A DNA stretch of 64,000 nucleotides from Methanohalophilus sp. RSK (GTDB lineage Archaea > Halobacteriota > Methanosarcinia > Methanosarcinales > Methanosarcinaceae), in contig NZ_RDSK01000009.1 of the NCBI RefSeq assembly GCF_003722075.1, positions 186,001-250,000 on the forward strand, read 5' to 3'. The translations under genes and the position numbers were made by a program. The notes beneath the pieces are model-generated. The model did no database searches and was not told the origin of the DNA. It worked only from the letters and a program-made list of their open reading frames with translations. This document shows, piece after piece, positions 27,579 to 37,811 of the stretch; the stretch's first letter is position 1; every line of letters starts with the position of its first letter.

Positions 27579-28973
27579 ATGGCAGTGGATAATCGATACG
27601 ATGTTATAATAATCGGAGCCGGGCCTGCCGGGATGTTTGCAGCCAATGAACTTTCCGGTCATGATTTGAAAATCCTGGTAATTGACAAGGGCAGAGATGT
27701 CGAAAAAAGACATTGTCCCATGGAATCCGTTCAACACTGTATGCACTGTACCCCCTGCAATATCATGTGTGGTGTTGGCGGAGCGGGTACATTTTCAGAC
27801 GGGACCCTGAATTTAAGACCGGATATCGGAGGAGACCTTTTAGAATTCACTCATGATCAGGAGAAGGCATGGGAACTTGTGGATTATGTGGATAATATAT
27901 TCCTGCAGTGTGGTGCCACAAAAAAAATGATCTCACCAAAGGGAGAAGATGTAGAGCAACTTCAACGCCGGGCTGCGTCAGTGGGAGCGAAATTCATCGA
28001 TATCAAACAACGGCACATAGGAACCGACAACGCACCTGCTGTTATTGGGAAATTTAAAAAACAACTGGATGAAAGTGGAGTGGATTTTCTCCTGAATACT
28101 GATGTAAAAGACCTCTGGATTGAGAACAATGCCTGCAAAGGTGTTTTCCTGAATAATGGCAGGACAATAGAATCCAGTTATACGCTTCTGGCACCTGGTC
28201 GGATTGGGGGTAAATGGGTCAATGAAATTGTTGATAAACATTCAATCGAGGCCCGTTATGCAGGAGTGGACATAGGGATTCGTGTTGAGGTTCCCGGAAT
28301 TATAATGGACCCTGTGACCAAAATAAACCGTGATCCGAAATTCCATATCCAGACTCGCAAGTATGACGATTTTGTACGCACTTTCTGTACCAATGAACAC
28401 GGTTTTGTCGTCAGGGAAGAGTATGAAGGATTCATCGCCACCAATGGGCATTCAATGCATGACACGGTTTCTGAGAATACCAATTTCGCATTTTTGGTAC
28501 ACATCGAGTTGACAAAACCCATTGAGAATACAATCAAGTATGCCAGGTCAGTGGCAAAACTGGCAACCACCATAGGAGGGGGCAAACCTGTCCTCCAGAG
28601 GATGGGAGATCTGAGAAGAGGACAGCGTTCCACTGAAGCGCGTCTTACAAGAAATCCGGTGGTAAATACCCTAAAAGATGTAACTCCCGGGGATATTTCG
28701 ATGGCCATGCCGCACAGGATAGTTATGGACATCATAGAGGGACTGGAAACCCTTGACAGGATCATTCCCGGCGTGGCTTGCGACTCCACTCTTCTCTATG
28801 CTCCGGAGGTCAAGTTCTATTCCATGAAAATACAGATTGACGGGAATATGCAATCAAGCATCAAGAACCTGTTTGCAGCCGGGGACGGAGCAGGATTGTC
28901 CAGAGACATAGTTAATGCTTCTGCAACCGGAATCCTGGCGGCAAGGGGAATTTTGGAGATATCTGCCCGATAA
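27579..28973 (+). CDS. FAD-dependent oxidoreductase (COG2509-type)
   Basis: 464 aa. The N-terminal Rossmann motif IIGAGPAGMFAANEL (about residues 11-25) and the C-terminal LFAAGDGAGLSRDIVNASATG flavin-binding segment show an FAD-dependent dehydrogenase. A cysteine-rich stretch near residues 47-65 (CPMESVQHCMHC, CNIMCGVGG) may hold an Fe-S cluster or disulfides, and GGAGTFSDGTLN follows. It matches the uncharacterised FAD dehydrogenase family COG2509; substrate unknown. RBS GGAGGT precedes ATG. It converges on the HxlR regulator gene, with hybrid-cluster protein 2 next, suggesting a redox-stress locus. Confidence 0.87.
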   Translation: MAVDNRYDVIIIGAGPAGMFAANELSGHDLKILVIDKGRDVEKRHCPMESVQHCMHCTPCNIMCGVGGAGTFSDGTLNLRPDIGGDLLEFTHDQEKAWELVDYVDNIFLQCGATKKMISPKGEDVEQLQRRAASVGAKFIDIKQRHIGTDNAPAVIGKFKKQLDESGVDFLLNTDVKDLWIENNACKGVFLNNGRTIESSYTLLAPGRIGGKWVNEIVDKHSIEARYAGVDIGIRVEVPGIIMDPVTKINRDPKFHIQTRKYDDFVRTFCTNEHGFVVREEYEGFIATNGHSMHDTVSENTNFAFLVHIELTKPIENTIKYARSVAKLATTIGGGKPVLQRMGDLRRGQRSTEARLTRNPVVNTLKDVTPGDISMAMPHRIVMDIIEGLETLDRIIPGVACDSTLLYAPEVKFYSMKIQIDGNMQSSIKNLFAAGDGAGLSRDIVNASATGILAARGILEISAR

Positions 28974-28982
28974 ATTACTGTT

Positions 28983-29357
28983 TTAGTTGTCGGTTGCTTT
29001 TGCAACGCCGCAATATTTACAATCAGAAACAATACAAAGAGGATTATCAAATTTCCATTTGAGCCCCCATCCCTTGATCTCCTTGATTATTTCGATAAAT
29101 TCCTGTCCACTTTCACTTAACGAATAGAAGGATTTTACAGGGATGGCCGAGGAATCAAGTTCCTTTTCAACAAGCCCATGTGCCTCAAGTTCCTTCAGGC
29201 GGGTGGACAGCATTTTTGGTGTAATATCTCCCAACATTGCTTTGAGTTCATTGAACTGTTTCTGGTATTTATCTCCTTTATGCAATTCCAGTAGGATACA
29301 CAGCGTCCAGCGTTTGCCAATTATGTCCATCATCTTGTAAAGGGTACAATCTTTCAT
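28983..29357 (-). CDS. HxlR-family transcriptional regulator
   Basis: 124 aa winged-helix protein with the HxlR hallmark IIGKRWTLCILLEL (residues 12-25), recognition helix ITPKMLSTRLKELEAHGLV and wing. Cysteines at the N-terminus (C4, C16) and a C-terminal C-x5-C-x2-C (CIVSDCKYC) suggest thiol, metal or nitrosative sensing, as known for several HxlR/YodB-type regulators. It is divergent from hcp copy 2, with AGTATC repeats between them, so it most likely controls hcp and itself. Its TATA-like TTTATATAA lies about 25-30 bases before the ATG, so the mRNA may be nearly leaderless. Confidence 0.9.
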   Translation of the reverse strand: MKDCTLYKMMDIIGKRWTLCILLELHKGDKYQKQFNELKAMLGDITPKMLSTRLKELEAHGLVEKELDSSAIPVKSFYSLSESGQEFIEIIKEIKGWGLKWKFDNPLCIVSDCKYCGVAKATDN

Positions 29358-29426
29358 AGTATCTAGTTAGAAACCTTCTATTATATAAACCAGTATCCTA
29401 ATAATACTTAGTATCGATAAGATACT
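29358..29426. promoter_or_regulatory. Array of AGTATC half-sites between hxlR-like gene and hcp copy 2
   Basis: AGTATC at 29358-29363 (touching the regulator start), AGTAT/ATACT inverted pair at 29392-29408 (7-base spacer) and AGTATC/GATACT inverted pair at 29410-29426 (5-base spacer). The sites flank the regulator's TATA-like sequence and lie just upstream of a TATA-like element for hcp. Likely operators for the divergent HxlR-type protein. Confidence 0.6.
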
Positions 29427-29475
29427 TTGCTAGATATAAATGTTGCAAAATATCTATAAAGTGTGGAGGAAAAAT

Positions 29476-31164
29476 ATGTTTTGTTACCAATGTGAAGAAA
29501 CAGCAAAAGGAGAAGCCTGTACAAAGGGTGGAGCATGCGGGAAATCAAATGACGTTGCAAATCTGCAGGACCAGCTTGTTTATATGCTCAAAGGGCTTGC
29601 CGCTGTCAATCAGAAAGCAAGAGACACAGTTCCCGAAAATCCGGGCCTGAAAACCCGATTAATAAATGCCCTGAAAGGAAACGAGCAAGAGGAAGGAGAA
29701 CCAGAAGATTATATTGATTCCCGTTTCATGGAAGAAGCCCTTTTCTCAACAGTAACCAATGTAAACTTCAGTGCTACTGATTTCAAAAAGTGGATTCAGG
29801 ATGCATATGATAAAAGGGAACAAATTAAATCCGAACTTCAGGCACATGGAGTGGACCTGAGCGATCTTCCGCAGGCTGCAACGGTCAACCCGGAGGAACT
29901 TGGAAACTCGGATTCAGTCAGTATCCTGGCAACTGAAGATGAAGATATCAGATCCCTGAGAGAATTACTTGTATACGGTCTAAAAGGTATGGCTGCGTAT
30001 GCATACCATGCCCGTGTACTTGGTCACAAAGATAAAGATGTTGCGACTTTTGTTGACAGGGCACTGGTAGCCACTCTTGATGACTCCCTATCAGTAGATG
30101 ATCTCACCGGCCTGGTGCTGGAATGTGGAAGTTTCGGTGTTAAGACAATGGCAATGCTGGACGAAGCCAACACTGCAACCTATGGTCATCCGGAACCCAC
30201 AGAGATTAATATTGGAACCGGGAGCAATCCGGGAATCCTTATCAGTGGGCATGATCTGAAGGATATGGAACAACTACTGAAACAGACTGAAGGCACAGGT
30301 GTCGACGTCTATACCCACGGTGAGATGCTGCCTGCCAATGCCTATCCTGAATTTAAGAAGTACGAACACCTGGTGGGCAATTACGGTGGGTCATGGTGGC
30401 AACAGAAAACCGAGTTTGAAAAATTCAATGGTCCTGTGCTTATGACCACAAACTGTCTTGTACCTCCAAAGGATTCCTATTCAGACCGGGTATTCACAAC
30501 AGCAATGGTCGGATTTGAAGGACTCAAGCACATCGAAGAGAAAGAAGACGGCACAAAAGACTTCTCTGAAATCATTGAAATGGCTAAGCAATCCAAACCA
30601 CCCGAGCAGCTGGAAAATGGCGCAATACCTGCCGGATTTGCCCACAATGCCGCCCTTTCAGTTGCAGACAAGATTGTTGATGCAGTAAAAGCCGGCCAGA
30701 TATCCCGGTTCATTGTGATGGCGGGTTGTGACGGGAGACAGCACGACAGGGAATATTATACTGAATTTGCAAAACAACTGCCACAGGATGCGGTAATTCT
30801 TACAGCAGGTTGTGCCAAGTACAGGTATAATAAGCTGGATCTGGGAGACATCGGCGGTATCCCCAGGGTACTGGATGCGGGCCAGTGTAATGATTCCTAC
30901 TCACTGGTCGTCATTGCCCAAAAACTGGCTGAAGCCTTTGAACTGGATGACATAAATGATCTGCCGGTTTCCTACAACATTGCCTGGTATGAGCAAAAGG
31001 CAGTCCTTGTATTGCTTGCCCTGCTAAGTCTTGGCGTCAAGAACATTGTACTGGGACCGAGATTGCCGGCGTTTGTTTCCCCGAATGTGTTGAACGTGCT
31101 GGTTGAGAATTTCAACATCAGTAAGAACACAACTGTAGAAAATGATCTGGAGAGGCTGCTCTAA
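29476..31164 (+). CDS. hcp: Hybrid-cluster protein (hydroxylamine reductase), copy 2
   Basis: 562 aa from ATG 29476, with GGAGGA just upstream; a frame extending 12 codons further has no family support. It has the same class I N-terminal cysteine pattern as copy 1 (C3, C6, C15, C21) and the same hybrid-cluster motifs ([35 protein letters not shown]). It differs by an acidic insertion of about 20 residues near residue 65-85. Predicted to detoxify NO or hydroxylamine. Divergence from an HxlR regulator suggests it is the inducible copy. The cupin gene follows 32 bases downstream. Confidence 0.95.
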   Translation: MFCYQCEETAKGEACTKGGACGKSNDVANLQDQLVYMLKGLAAVNQKARDTVPENPGLKTRLINALKGNEQEEGEPEDYIDSRFMEEALFSTVTNVNFSATDFKKWIQDAYDKREQIKSELQAHGVDLSDLPQAATVNPEELGNSDSVSILATEDEDIRSLRELLVYGLKGMAAYAYHARVLGHKDKDVATFVDRALVATLDDSLSVDDLTGLVLECGSFGVKTMAMLDEANTATYGHPEPTEINIGTGSNPGILISGHDLKDMEQLLKQTEGTGVDVYTHGEMLPANAYPEFKKYEHLVGNYGGSWWQQKTEFEKFNGPVLMTTNCLVPPKDSYSDRVFTTAMVGFEGLKHIEEKEDGTKDFSEIIEMAKQSKPPEQLENGAIPAGFAHNAALSVADKIVDAVKAGQISRFIVMAGCDGRQHDREYYTEFAKQLPQDAVILTAGCAKYRYNKLDLGDIGGIPRVLDAGQCNDSYSLVVIAQKLAEAFELDDINDLPVSYNIAWYEQKAVLVLLALLSLGVKNIVLGPRLPAFVSPNVLNVLVENFNISKNTTVENDLERLL

Positions 31165-31196
31165 AGCCTCCCATCCCCTCTTTAGGAGAATTTAAT

Positions 31197-31535
31197 ATGC
31201 AAATCAGATACGTAAAAGATGCCGAGCAAAAAAAGAATCCGCATGGTGCAGATGTGCGAAAGATGTATGCATCAGACCATGGTCAGGCAATGCATATAAC
31301 CCTTGAACCCAAGCAGTCTCTGAAAAAACATATTACTCCGGTGGATGTGTTTTTCTATATACTTGAAGGCAAGGCCAGGGTTGAGATTGGCGATGAAGCC
31401 GAGATTGTGGAGAAGGATTCAATTGTTGAGAGCCCTGCAAAGATACCACATCTGATAGCTAACGCAGGTGACGGAATTCTGCGTTTTTTGGTTGTGAAAA
31501 TGCAAAAGCAGGAAGAATCCACCCAACTCCTGTAA
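31197..31535 (+). CDS. Small cupin-domain protein
   Basis: 112 aa single-domain cupin. Motif 1 is KKHITPVDVFFYILEGKA and motif 2 SIVESPAKIPHLIAN, giving a small beta barrel with possible metal ligands in the two histidines and a glutamate. Such small cupins act as metal-binding, sugar-binding or redox-responsive proteins; the substrate is unknown. GGAGAA precedes ATG. It follows hcp copy 2 by 32 bases in the same direction and is probably cotranscribed, tying it to the same stress response. Confidence 0.83.
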   Translation: MQIRYVKDAEQKKNPHGADVRKMYASDHGQAMHITLEPKQSLKKHITPVDVFFYILEGKARVEIGDEAEIVEKDSIVESPAKIPHLIANAGDGILRFLVVKMQKQEESTQLL

Positions 31536-31543
31536 TTTATTTT

Positions 31544-31900
31544 TTAGATATAATATTCAACTGAAAACCTGTATATTACGTGTAACTTTTCCAGGGAGCG
31601 CACCTCTATTGATGGCATGTCACTATCAGGTGCGAAACCCGTTTCTTCAAAATCCACGAAAATGACTTTGCATTTGATGTTTTCATGAAGTTGTTCCATG
31701 AAATACCGTGCTTTTTCCATAATTCTTTGGATCAGTTCCTCAACCTGATCTGTTGTTAAGCTGTCACAGCAAGCGGGCACATATTTAACTTCAGTGCTCA
31801 AATGTTCGCGGTCATGCAGCATCATGGAAAAGCCATCAATCTGCGCTCCTATTATTGCATAATCCCCCAGTCCAAAACTCTTTGTAATGGTATTTTTCAT
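31544..31900 (-). CDS. Conserved hypothetical protein
   Basis: 118 aa that I do not recognise. It opens MKNTITKSFGLGDYAIIGAQIDGFSM, has a paired cysteine (ACCDSL) followed by a long helix (TTDQVEELIQRIMEKARYFMEQLHEN) and ends with strands (KCKVIFVDFEET, LHVIYRFSVEYY). No signal peptide or membrane helix. GGAGGAT-type ribosome-binding sequence precedes the ATG, supporting expression. It ends nine bases from the convergent cupin stop. No function is proposed. Confidence 0.65.
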   Translation of the reverse strand: MKNTITKSFGLGDYAIIGAQIDGFSMMLHDREHLSTEVKYVPACCDSLTTDQVEELIQRIMEKARYFMEQLHENIKCKVIFVDFEETGFAPDSDMPSIEVRSLEKLHVIYRFSVEYYI

Positions 31901-32083
31901 TCTTATCCTCCTAGTTTTACTATGTACGTTTTACGTTAAATTGCTTTTCAAGAGAATACAACCTGAGCAATCCATTTGGCCTCCTCACATGGGTGACTAT
32001 AAATCGACAGGTTATCTATTTATATAATAAAGTTCTCATATATTTTAGATTCGTAATTATACACAATTTCCAGGAGATCATTT

Positions 32084-32701
32084 ATGGATTATGAGAAGAT
32101 ATTTTCAGACACATGGGATGTTTTCAAAGAAAACTTCGTGACATACATCATTGCTACATTGATTGCTATGATAGGTTCGATTCTTATTGTGACAATTGCC
32201 CCGCTGTTCTACGGTCTGGTAGATATGGCCGTCAGGGGCGTTAAGGGAGAGCCTATTGATTACAAAGATGTATTCAGTGGATTTGATCACTTCGTGAGAA
32301 GCTGGGTTTTCGCTATTGTGGCGGCTGTTCTATTGCTAGTTGGATACATACTGCTCATCATACCGGGAATTATCCTTTCCATCCTGCTGTTGTATGCTTT
32401 TCCATTACTTGTCATCAGGGGTTACAGTGGAGTTGATGCCATCAAGGAAAGTATTGAGATCGGAAAAAACAATTTCCTGGATACAGCAATCATTTCCATT
32501 ATCCTCTGGATAATCAGTGGTATTGGCAGCTATGTAGTCTTTGGTTCCCTGATTACCACTCCGATTGTTGTGATAGCATCTGTGGTAGTCACATATCGTA
32601 TGATCGAGAATTATGGAACCGCATATACCTATGTGGCAGATTTTGAAGAAGTTGATGACACTTCATCTGATGCAAATGAAGGGGTACAGAAGCCCCTTTA
32701 A
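32084..32701 (+). CDS. Glycine-rich multi-spanning membrane protein
   Basis: 205 aa. An N-terminal amphipathic segment (YEKIFSDTWDVFKENF) leads into five or six transmembrane helices with alternating soluble turns (VRGVKGEPIDYKDVF; IKESIEIGKNNFLD). This repeat of a short helix then two membrane spans is typical of the DUF4013/DUF975-like group of archaeal membrane proteins, whose function is unknown. The acidic C-terminal tail (EEVDDTSSDANEG) should be cytoplasmic. CAGGAGAT lies before the ATG. It ends 70 bases before the giant surface-protein gene in the same direction. Confidence 0.72.
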   Translation: MDYEKIFSDTWDVFKENFVTYIIATLIAMIGSILIVTIAPLFYGLVDMAVRGVKGEPIDYKDVFSGFDHFVRSWVFAIVAAVLLLVGYILLIIPGIILSILLLYAFPLLVIRGYSGVDAIKESIEIGKNNFLDTAIISIILWIISGIGSYVVFGSLITTPIVVIASVVVTYRMIENYGTAYTYVADFEEVDDTSSDANEGVQKPL

Positions 32702-32771
32702 TTTTTTTCAACTTTTTTTATCTTTTAGTTTCCATAAATCTTACATACTAAAACACACAATATATTTATTG

Positions 32772-35700
32772 ATGGTAGTGAAAATAATCCCTGCAATATT
32801 CTTGCTTTTTATTCTTGCATTATCAATTACACCCGTGACAGGACAGACTCTTGAAATAAGTGGCCCTGATGCTTTAGAAGCAGGCGAAGATGCCGTCATC
32901 TATGCCACTTTGAGTAATAATTCGACTCCCATACCAGTAGAGATTATCAATTTTTCTGCTGACGTTGGCCAGATATCTTCCAATGGAACTACCAATGCCT
33001 CAGGTGTAGCAACTGCAATATTTAACTCCACAGAAGCGAAAAGTGCAAACATAAGCGCAAACTACGGGAGCATATCCAATAATCTGTCCATCAATGTTGA
33101 ACCTGCTGAAGTAAACCTTATTGACTGGTCCTGTAAAACTCAGGCTCTTGTAGTAGGAAATATTTCTACCATCAATTTCACTGCATACGATACATACGGC
33201 AATATCAACACAACTGCACCTATGGACGTTGAGATTTCAGTAATTGAATATGACAACAGTATCAGTAACTCATCCACCCTCTCCCTATCGGCTTATAATT
33301 ATACCGGGATCAATATTACAGCAAATTCCATAACGTCTAATTATTCAACTTCTGTACATCCGTTTGCGACAGTTTTGCTGAACTCCACATTTGCATCTGT
33401 TGTGAACTTAAATGTATCATCCGGCACCGTCTCGAATATGACAAATATAACTTATTCCCCGGCTATCCCTTCTATATTGGAAATTAAATCTTATGATGAA
33501 GAATACACGGTAAACACAACTGAAAATATATCAGTCAACGTCTATGATCGTTACCGGAATCCCATCAATAATTCGACTGTAATATTTAACATTACACCAC
33601 CCATAAATACGAGTTACAATTCACATATTCCCTATAATTCAAGTGAAATTCATCCCTCTTCTACAATAACCAACATAAAAGGTAGTGCCATTGCTTCATT
33701 CAGGACTGATAAAAGAGCAGGGGACAACATCATAAATATATCAGTATCTGAAAATGAGACACTCTATAAGGAAATATCCATAACCGGTATCGCAGATTCC
33801 GCAGAAGATATGCATTTGACGTATACCCCTTCCCTGTGTTATGCAAACAATGTAGACTCTTACAGTCTATCAGCAACTCCTGTAGACCAGTTCCTGAATC
33901 CCATACTTCCAAACGGCCCAAATATAAAAAAGCAGGTATACTTCAATGGCGGAACAACGAAAATTCCCCTGAATCCTTACGGCACTGCCACCACGAAAGT
34001 GGGTCCTACCCCTTATGTGGAAAATATTTCCGTGACAGCGAGTTTCAGAAATGAAACCGGTGATACAGGTATAAGTAATTCAACAAATGTGAATTTTATC
34101 AAAGGTGAACTTGCGCAGATAAAGTTATTTGCAATTCCTTCAACGATATTAACTAAAAATCTGATTGGTAACCATATTTCTTCAATTCGTGGGATAGCAC
34201 TTGATGAATGGGGCCATTCTCTAAGTGACGTGAATATATCCCTTGTCAACACGAATGTATCCATGGGAAATCTTACCATGGAAGGGATAAATGAAACTAA
34301 CTCAATTAACACCACCACCAATTCAGCAGGCAGATTCAGTGCAACCTTTGAAAGCAGGAATCTTGAAGGCAATTGTACAATTAATGCCACCAGTGGTGAC
34401 ATAAAAAGTTCTACAATCATTGACATACATGATTCACCTTTCATTACCTCGTGGGTAAACATAACACCTGCAACTGTAGATTCAGGTGATATCATAAATG
34501 TAACAACGGTAGTCTCTGTAGAAGGTGAATTACCTGTAACAAGACAGGCAGCAACTGCCATGCTCACTTTAGACAAATCCGGCAGCATGGACCCTGATTC
34601 ATATGCAGGCACTCCCCTTGATGTGGTACTTGTTCTGGACCGCTCGGGTAGTATGCAATTCCTTGGGACATCACCCCAACAACCCCTTACAGATGCCCAG
34701 ACTGCTGCCAAAACGTTCCTTGACAATCTGGTTTCAAACAGCCAGGTAGGAGTAATTTCTTTTTCCTCTTATTACAATATAGATGAAGATATAGGTTTAA
34801 CCTTACTAAATTCTTCTTCAAACAAACAATTAGTGAGAAATGCAATTGATGCAATGGAATCTGCCAATGGTGGTACTGCCATGGGTGATGCACTTGCAAG
34901 AGCCAATGATGCCTTGATAAATGAAGGCCGTAATGATTCAAGTAAAGTAATTATTTTACTTACAGATGGTGTTGCTACTTCAGGTGACGATAGAGATGGT
35001 AGTGAAGCCATAGATGATGCAAATTCTCATGGAATCACAATTTACACCATTGGATTGGGTAGCAGTGATTACATAGATGAGCCAACCCTTCAAAACATTG
35101 CAACTGCTACCGACGGAACTTATTATAACGCACCCACAAGTTCAGATCTACAAGAGGTCTATAATTCAATTGCACAGAATATATCCGATTATGATGTAAC
35201 AGATATTGAATATGGCGAGGAAGGTTTCACACCTTATTCTTATAAAGCTGAGGATGTAAATTTAAATTCTTCTTATCACTATGAAGACTCTTTTTGGATA
35301 AACAAGACGAATATTAATGATTTAAAAGTAAGGCTTGACTGGATAAATTCTTCAAATGATTTAGAACTTTCCTTAATAAGTCCATCTGGTAAAATATATG
35401 GAGCTAACGGGGATACAACAGGTTATTATTTTGATGACAGGCAAGCGATAGACATAGATGTACGCTCTGTTCAAAAAGATGCTTCAATCTATTCGGGAAA
35501 TCCTGACGATTCCTAGCAAAATTCAGAATATCTCTGTATAACTGATGACTTCAATTCAAACGATGACCAGGCAGTTTCTATGCTTCAATGGAAGTTACCA
35601 GAAGAACCTACTCACAACGCAACAATAAACTCTGTAACAATGCATCTTTATGGACAACCATCTGATATAGGTGAATGGAAATGGTCATGGTCGGATTGGG

Positions 35701-37811
35701 AATGGTATTGGGAGTGGAGTTATAGGTGGGATGCTGGTTCACAAGAGCGTACCATTGAAGTATATGATATGGAATCTTCATTCGGTGAACAACCTACATG
35801 GAATAATAGTACTACATGGTCGTCTGGTAGTTTTAGTAATGCTGACTACAATAATACATATACAGTAGATAACATCTCTCTCTCTTCTTCGGTAGAAGGA
35901 GAAGAAATAGATTTTAATGTCACAGGTGCTATGTGGGGATCTGACAGAAATCCTGTATGGGGAGAATCATGTCAACTTGTACTTGTTGGTTCGGGGTATA
36001 AGGGAAGTGATTCAAATAAACACCTGGATAGATTCGGTTCTTCTGAAACTAATCCTCAAGACAATCGTAATGTAATTAACGGAGGACGCCCGATGTTGAG
36101 GGTGAATTATTCTATTGCACCTGATACATATGAATATACCTGGGTAGATCCTCTTTCAGGCACTTATCCTGACAGTGATCAGAAACAGGTAGAGAATGGA
36201 AGCTGGACCATAAATGTCTCTTCTTCTTCCGCTCTTCCGGAAACTTTTGCTCTCAGAACCTATATAGATAAAAAGAGTGCAACAAAGATTGCTTCCTCTG
36301 CTTTCCTTACGAGTTTTAATGATAGCCAGGGTGATCGAGTTGGACTTGTTCTTTATAGTAATACATCTTCCAACTATACTAATAACCAATCTTCCTATAT
36401 ACGTAATGGAAGTCAGTGGGTAGGGTATTTCAAGGTTGACAATTACAACGAAGGAAATTATTCATTTGAACTATCATGGGAAGATAATTCCACAATGGAT
36501 TTGCAACTCTATGAAGGAATCGATATAATTAATTCTACTTCAGGGAATTCATCTCCGGTATCTGTTTCAGAAACTATTGAGTCTTCCCAAAACTATAAAC
36601 TGGTTATAGAGAAAAAATCAGGGGACATAAATGACTCTGCTTTTGATATCAATGTAACAAGTTCAGATGTTGATAATATAACGATTGATTGGGAGATCTG
36701 GTCTGCTAAAACCGAATCTACACTTAAAAATGATACATACCACCTTGAGAATGCAGTCAATACCATGACCTGCGAGGGACTCACAGCAATTGATGAAGGC
36801 ATTTATGTGGCTAATAATGAACTGGAAAACATAACCGGTAATTCCACAATGGTTCTCATGACAGACGGAATTGACAATGCAGGTTCCCACTCACTCCTGG
36901 AGCAGGCACAGCGTGCACGTGACCAGAACACAGTGATATATACAGTCGGTTTCGGTAGCAGTGAATCGGAAGTCGATCCTGTGCTGGAACAGATTGCAAA
37001 TATCACGGGCGGGGAATATTACTTTGCACCCAACTCCACAGTTCTTGAAGATATATTTGTGGGGATTGCATCAGATATAACAAACTTTAGTGCAACAGGC
37101 CCAAAACTTGAACTGCACATTCCTCACAACTACATAACCAATCTTTCCATTGCAACGGCTACTTATCAGGACAATAGTAGTAACTCAACGATAGGGAACA
37201 ACTCTACATTTGTAAAGCCAAGTTATCCTTCTAACGTAACCGATAGTAGTGAGCCAGATATTGAAAATATAGGTGACAGAGACGTGCTCAGGTGGGATCT
37301 TCCTCCTACGATGGGTATGGGAGACAAATGGGGTGTCTGGTATCAATTGAGGGTACAGGGAGCAGGTACAGTTCCACTAATCCTCCCCACATCCACATTG
37401 AGCTACACCGATATCAATGGGACTTCAATAAATATCAGTATATCCTACAGTGGAGATACAAGCATTGGTGGAAGCGGGGCTTCTGTTGATTATGTATCCC
37501 TGGGAGACGTAAATATCGAACCACAATCAGATATAATCAATATCAGTGATAATGATCCTGTTACAATAACGGCAAGATATTCCGATGGCAACCCTGCGAT
37601 TGCAAATGCGTTGCTTTATACAAACCTGGGAGGATTTGGTGGAAGCCAGTATCCATTTAATCTCACGGTAAGCGGCTCTGAAACTGTCAATTTCAGTAGT
37701 TCAACTGCCGGGAATGCATTTATGTATTCATTTGCAAGCAATGGGAACAACAGTGTTTCTGATTCAGCAAAAATCTATGTCAGACCAAAAGGCTCTATAA
37801 CCCTTAATTGA
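32772..37811 (+). CDS. Giant surface protein with VWA modules, read through an in-frame TAG
   Basis: Taken as one gene of 1680 codons with TAG as codon 915 (probable pyrrolysine). A signal peptide (KIIPAIFLLFILALSI to PVTGQT) begins at ATG 32772. Next come four to five Ig-like/invasin-type beta domains rich in N-x-S/T sequons (to about 590). Two DxSGSM MIDAS motifs follow at about 601 and 623, with a complete von Willebrand A fold (to about 800, LLTDGVATSG near 729). A beta domain resembling the DNRLRE family is crossed by the TAG, and further beta domains lead to a second VWA half (VLMTDGIDNAGSH near 1360) and an Ig-like end (GSITLN). Likely an exported adhesin; no C-terminal anchor is seen. 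If TAG stops, products are a 914-residue protein and an unexported remainder. Confidence 0.8.
35514..35516 (+). other. In-frame TAG, candidate pyrrolysine codon
   Basis: The codons before (NPDDS) and after (QNSEYLCITDD) are in the same frame. The frame stays open for 21 codons to the next ATG (35580) and then for 743 more. No convincing ribosome-binding site precedes 35580. All 62 gene ends in the window use TAA or TGA, so TAG is avoided as a stop here. Confidence 0.65.

Noticed and set aside
35580..37811. Second part of the surface protein as an independent gene starting at ATG 35580
   Set aside because: It would start inside a beta domain, without signal peptide or good ribosome-binding site, and is in frame with the upstream gene.
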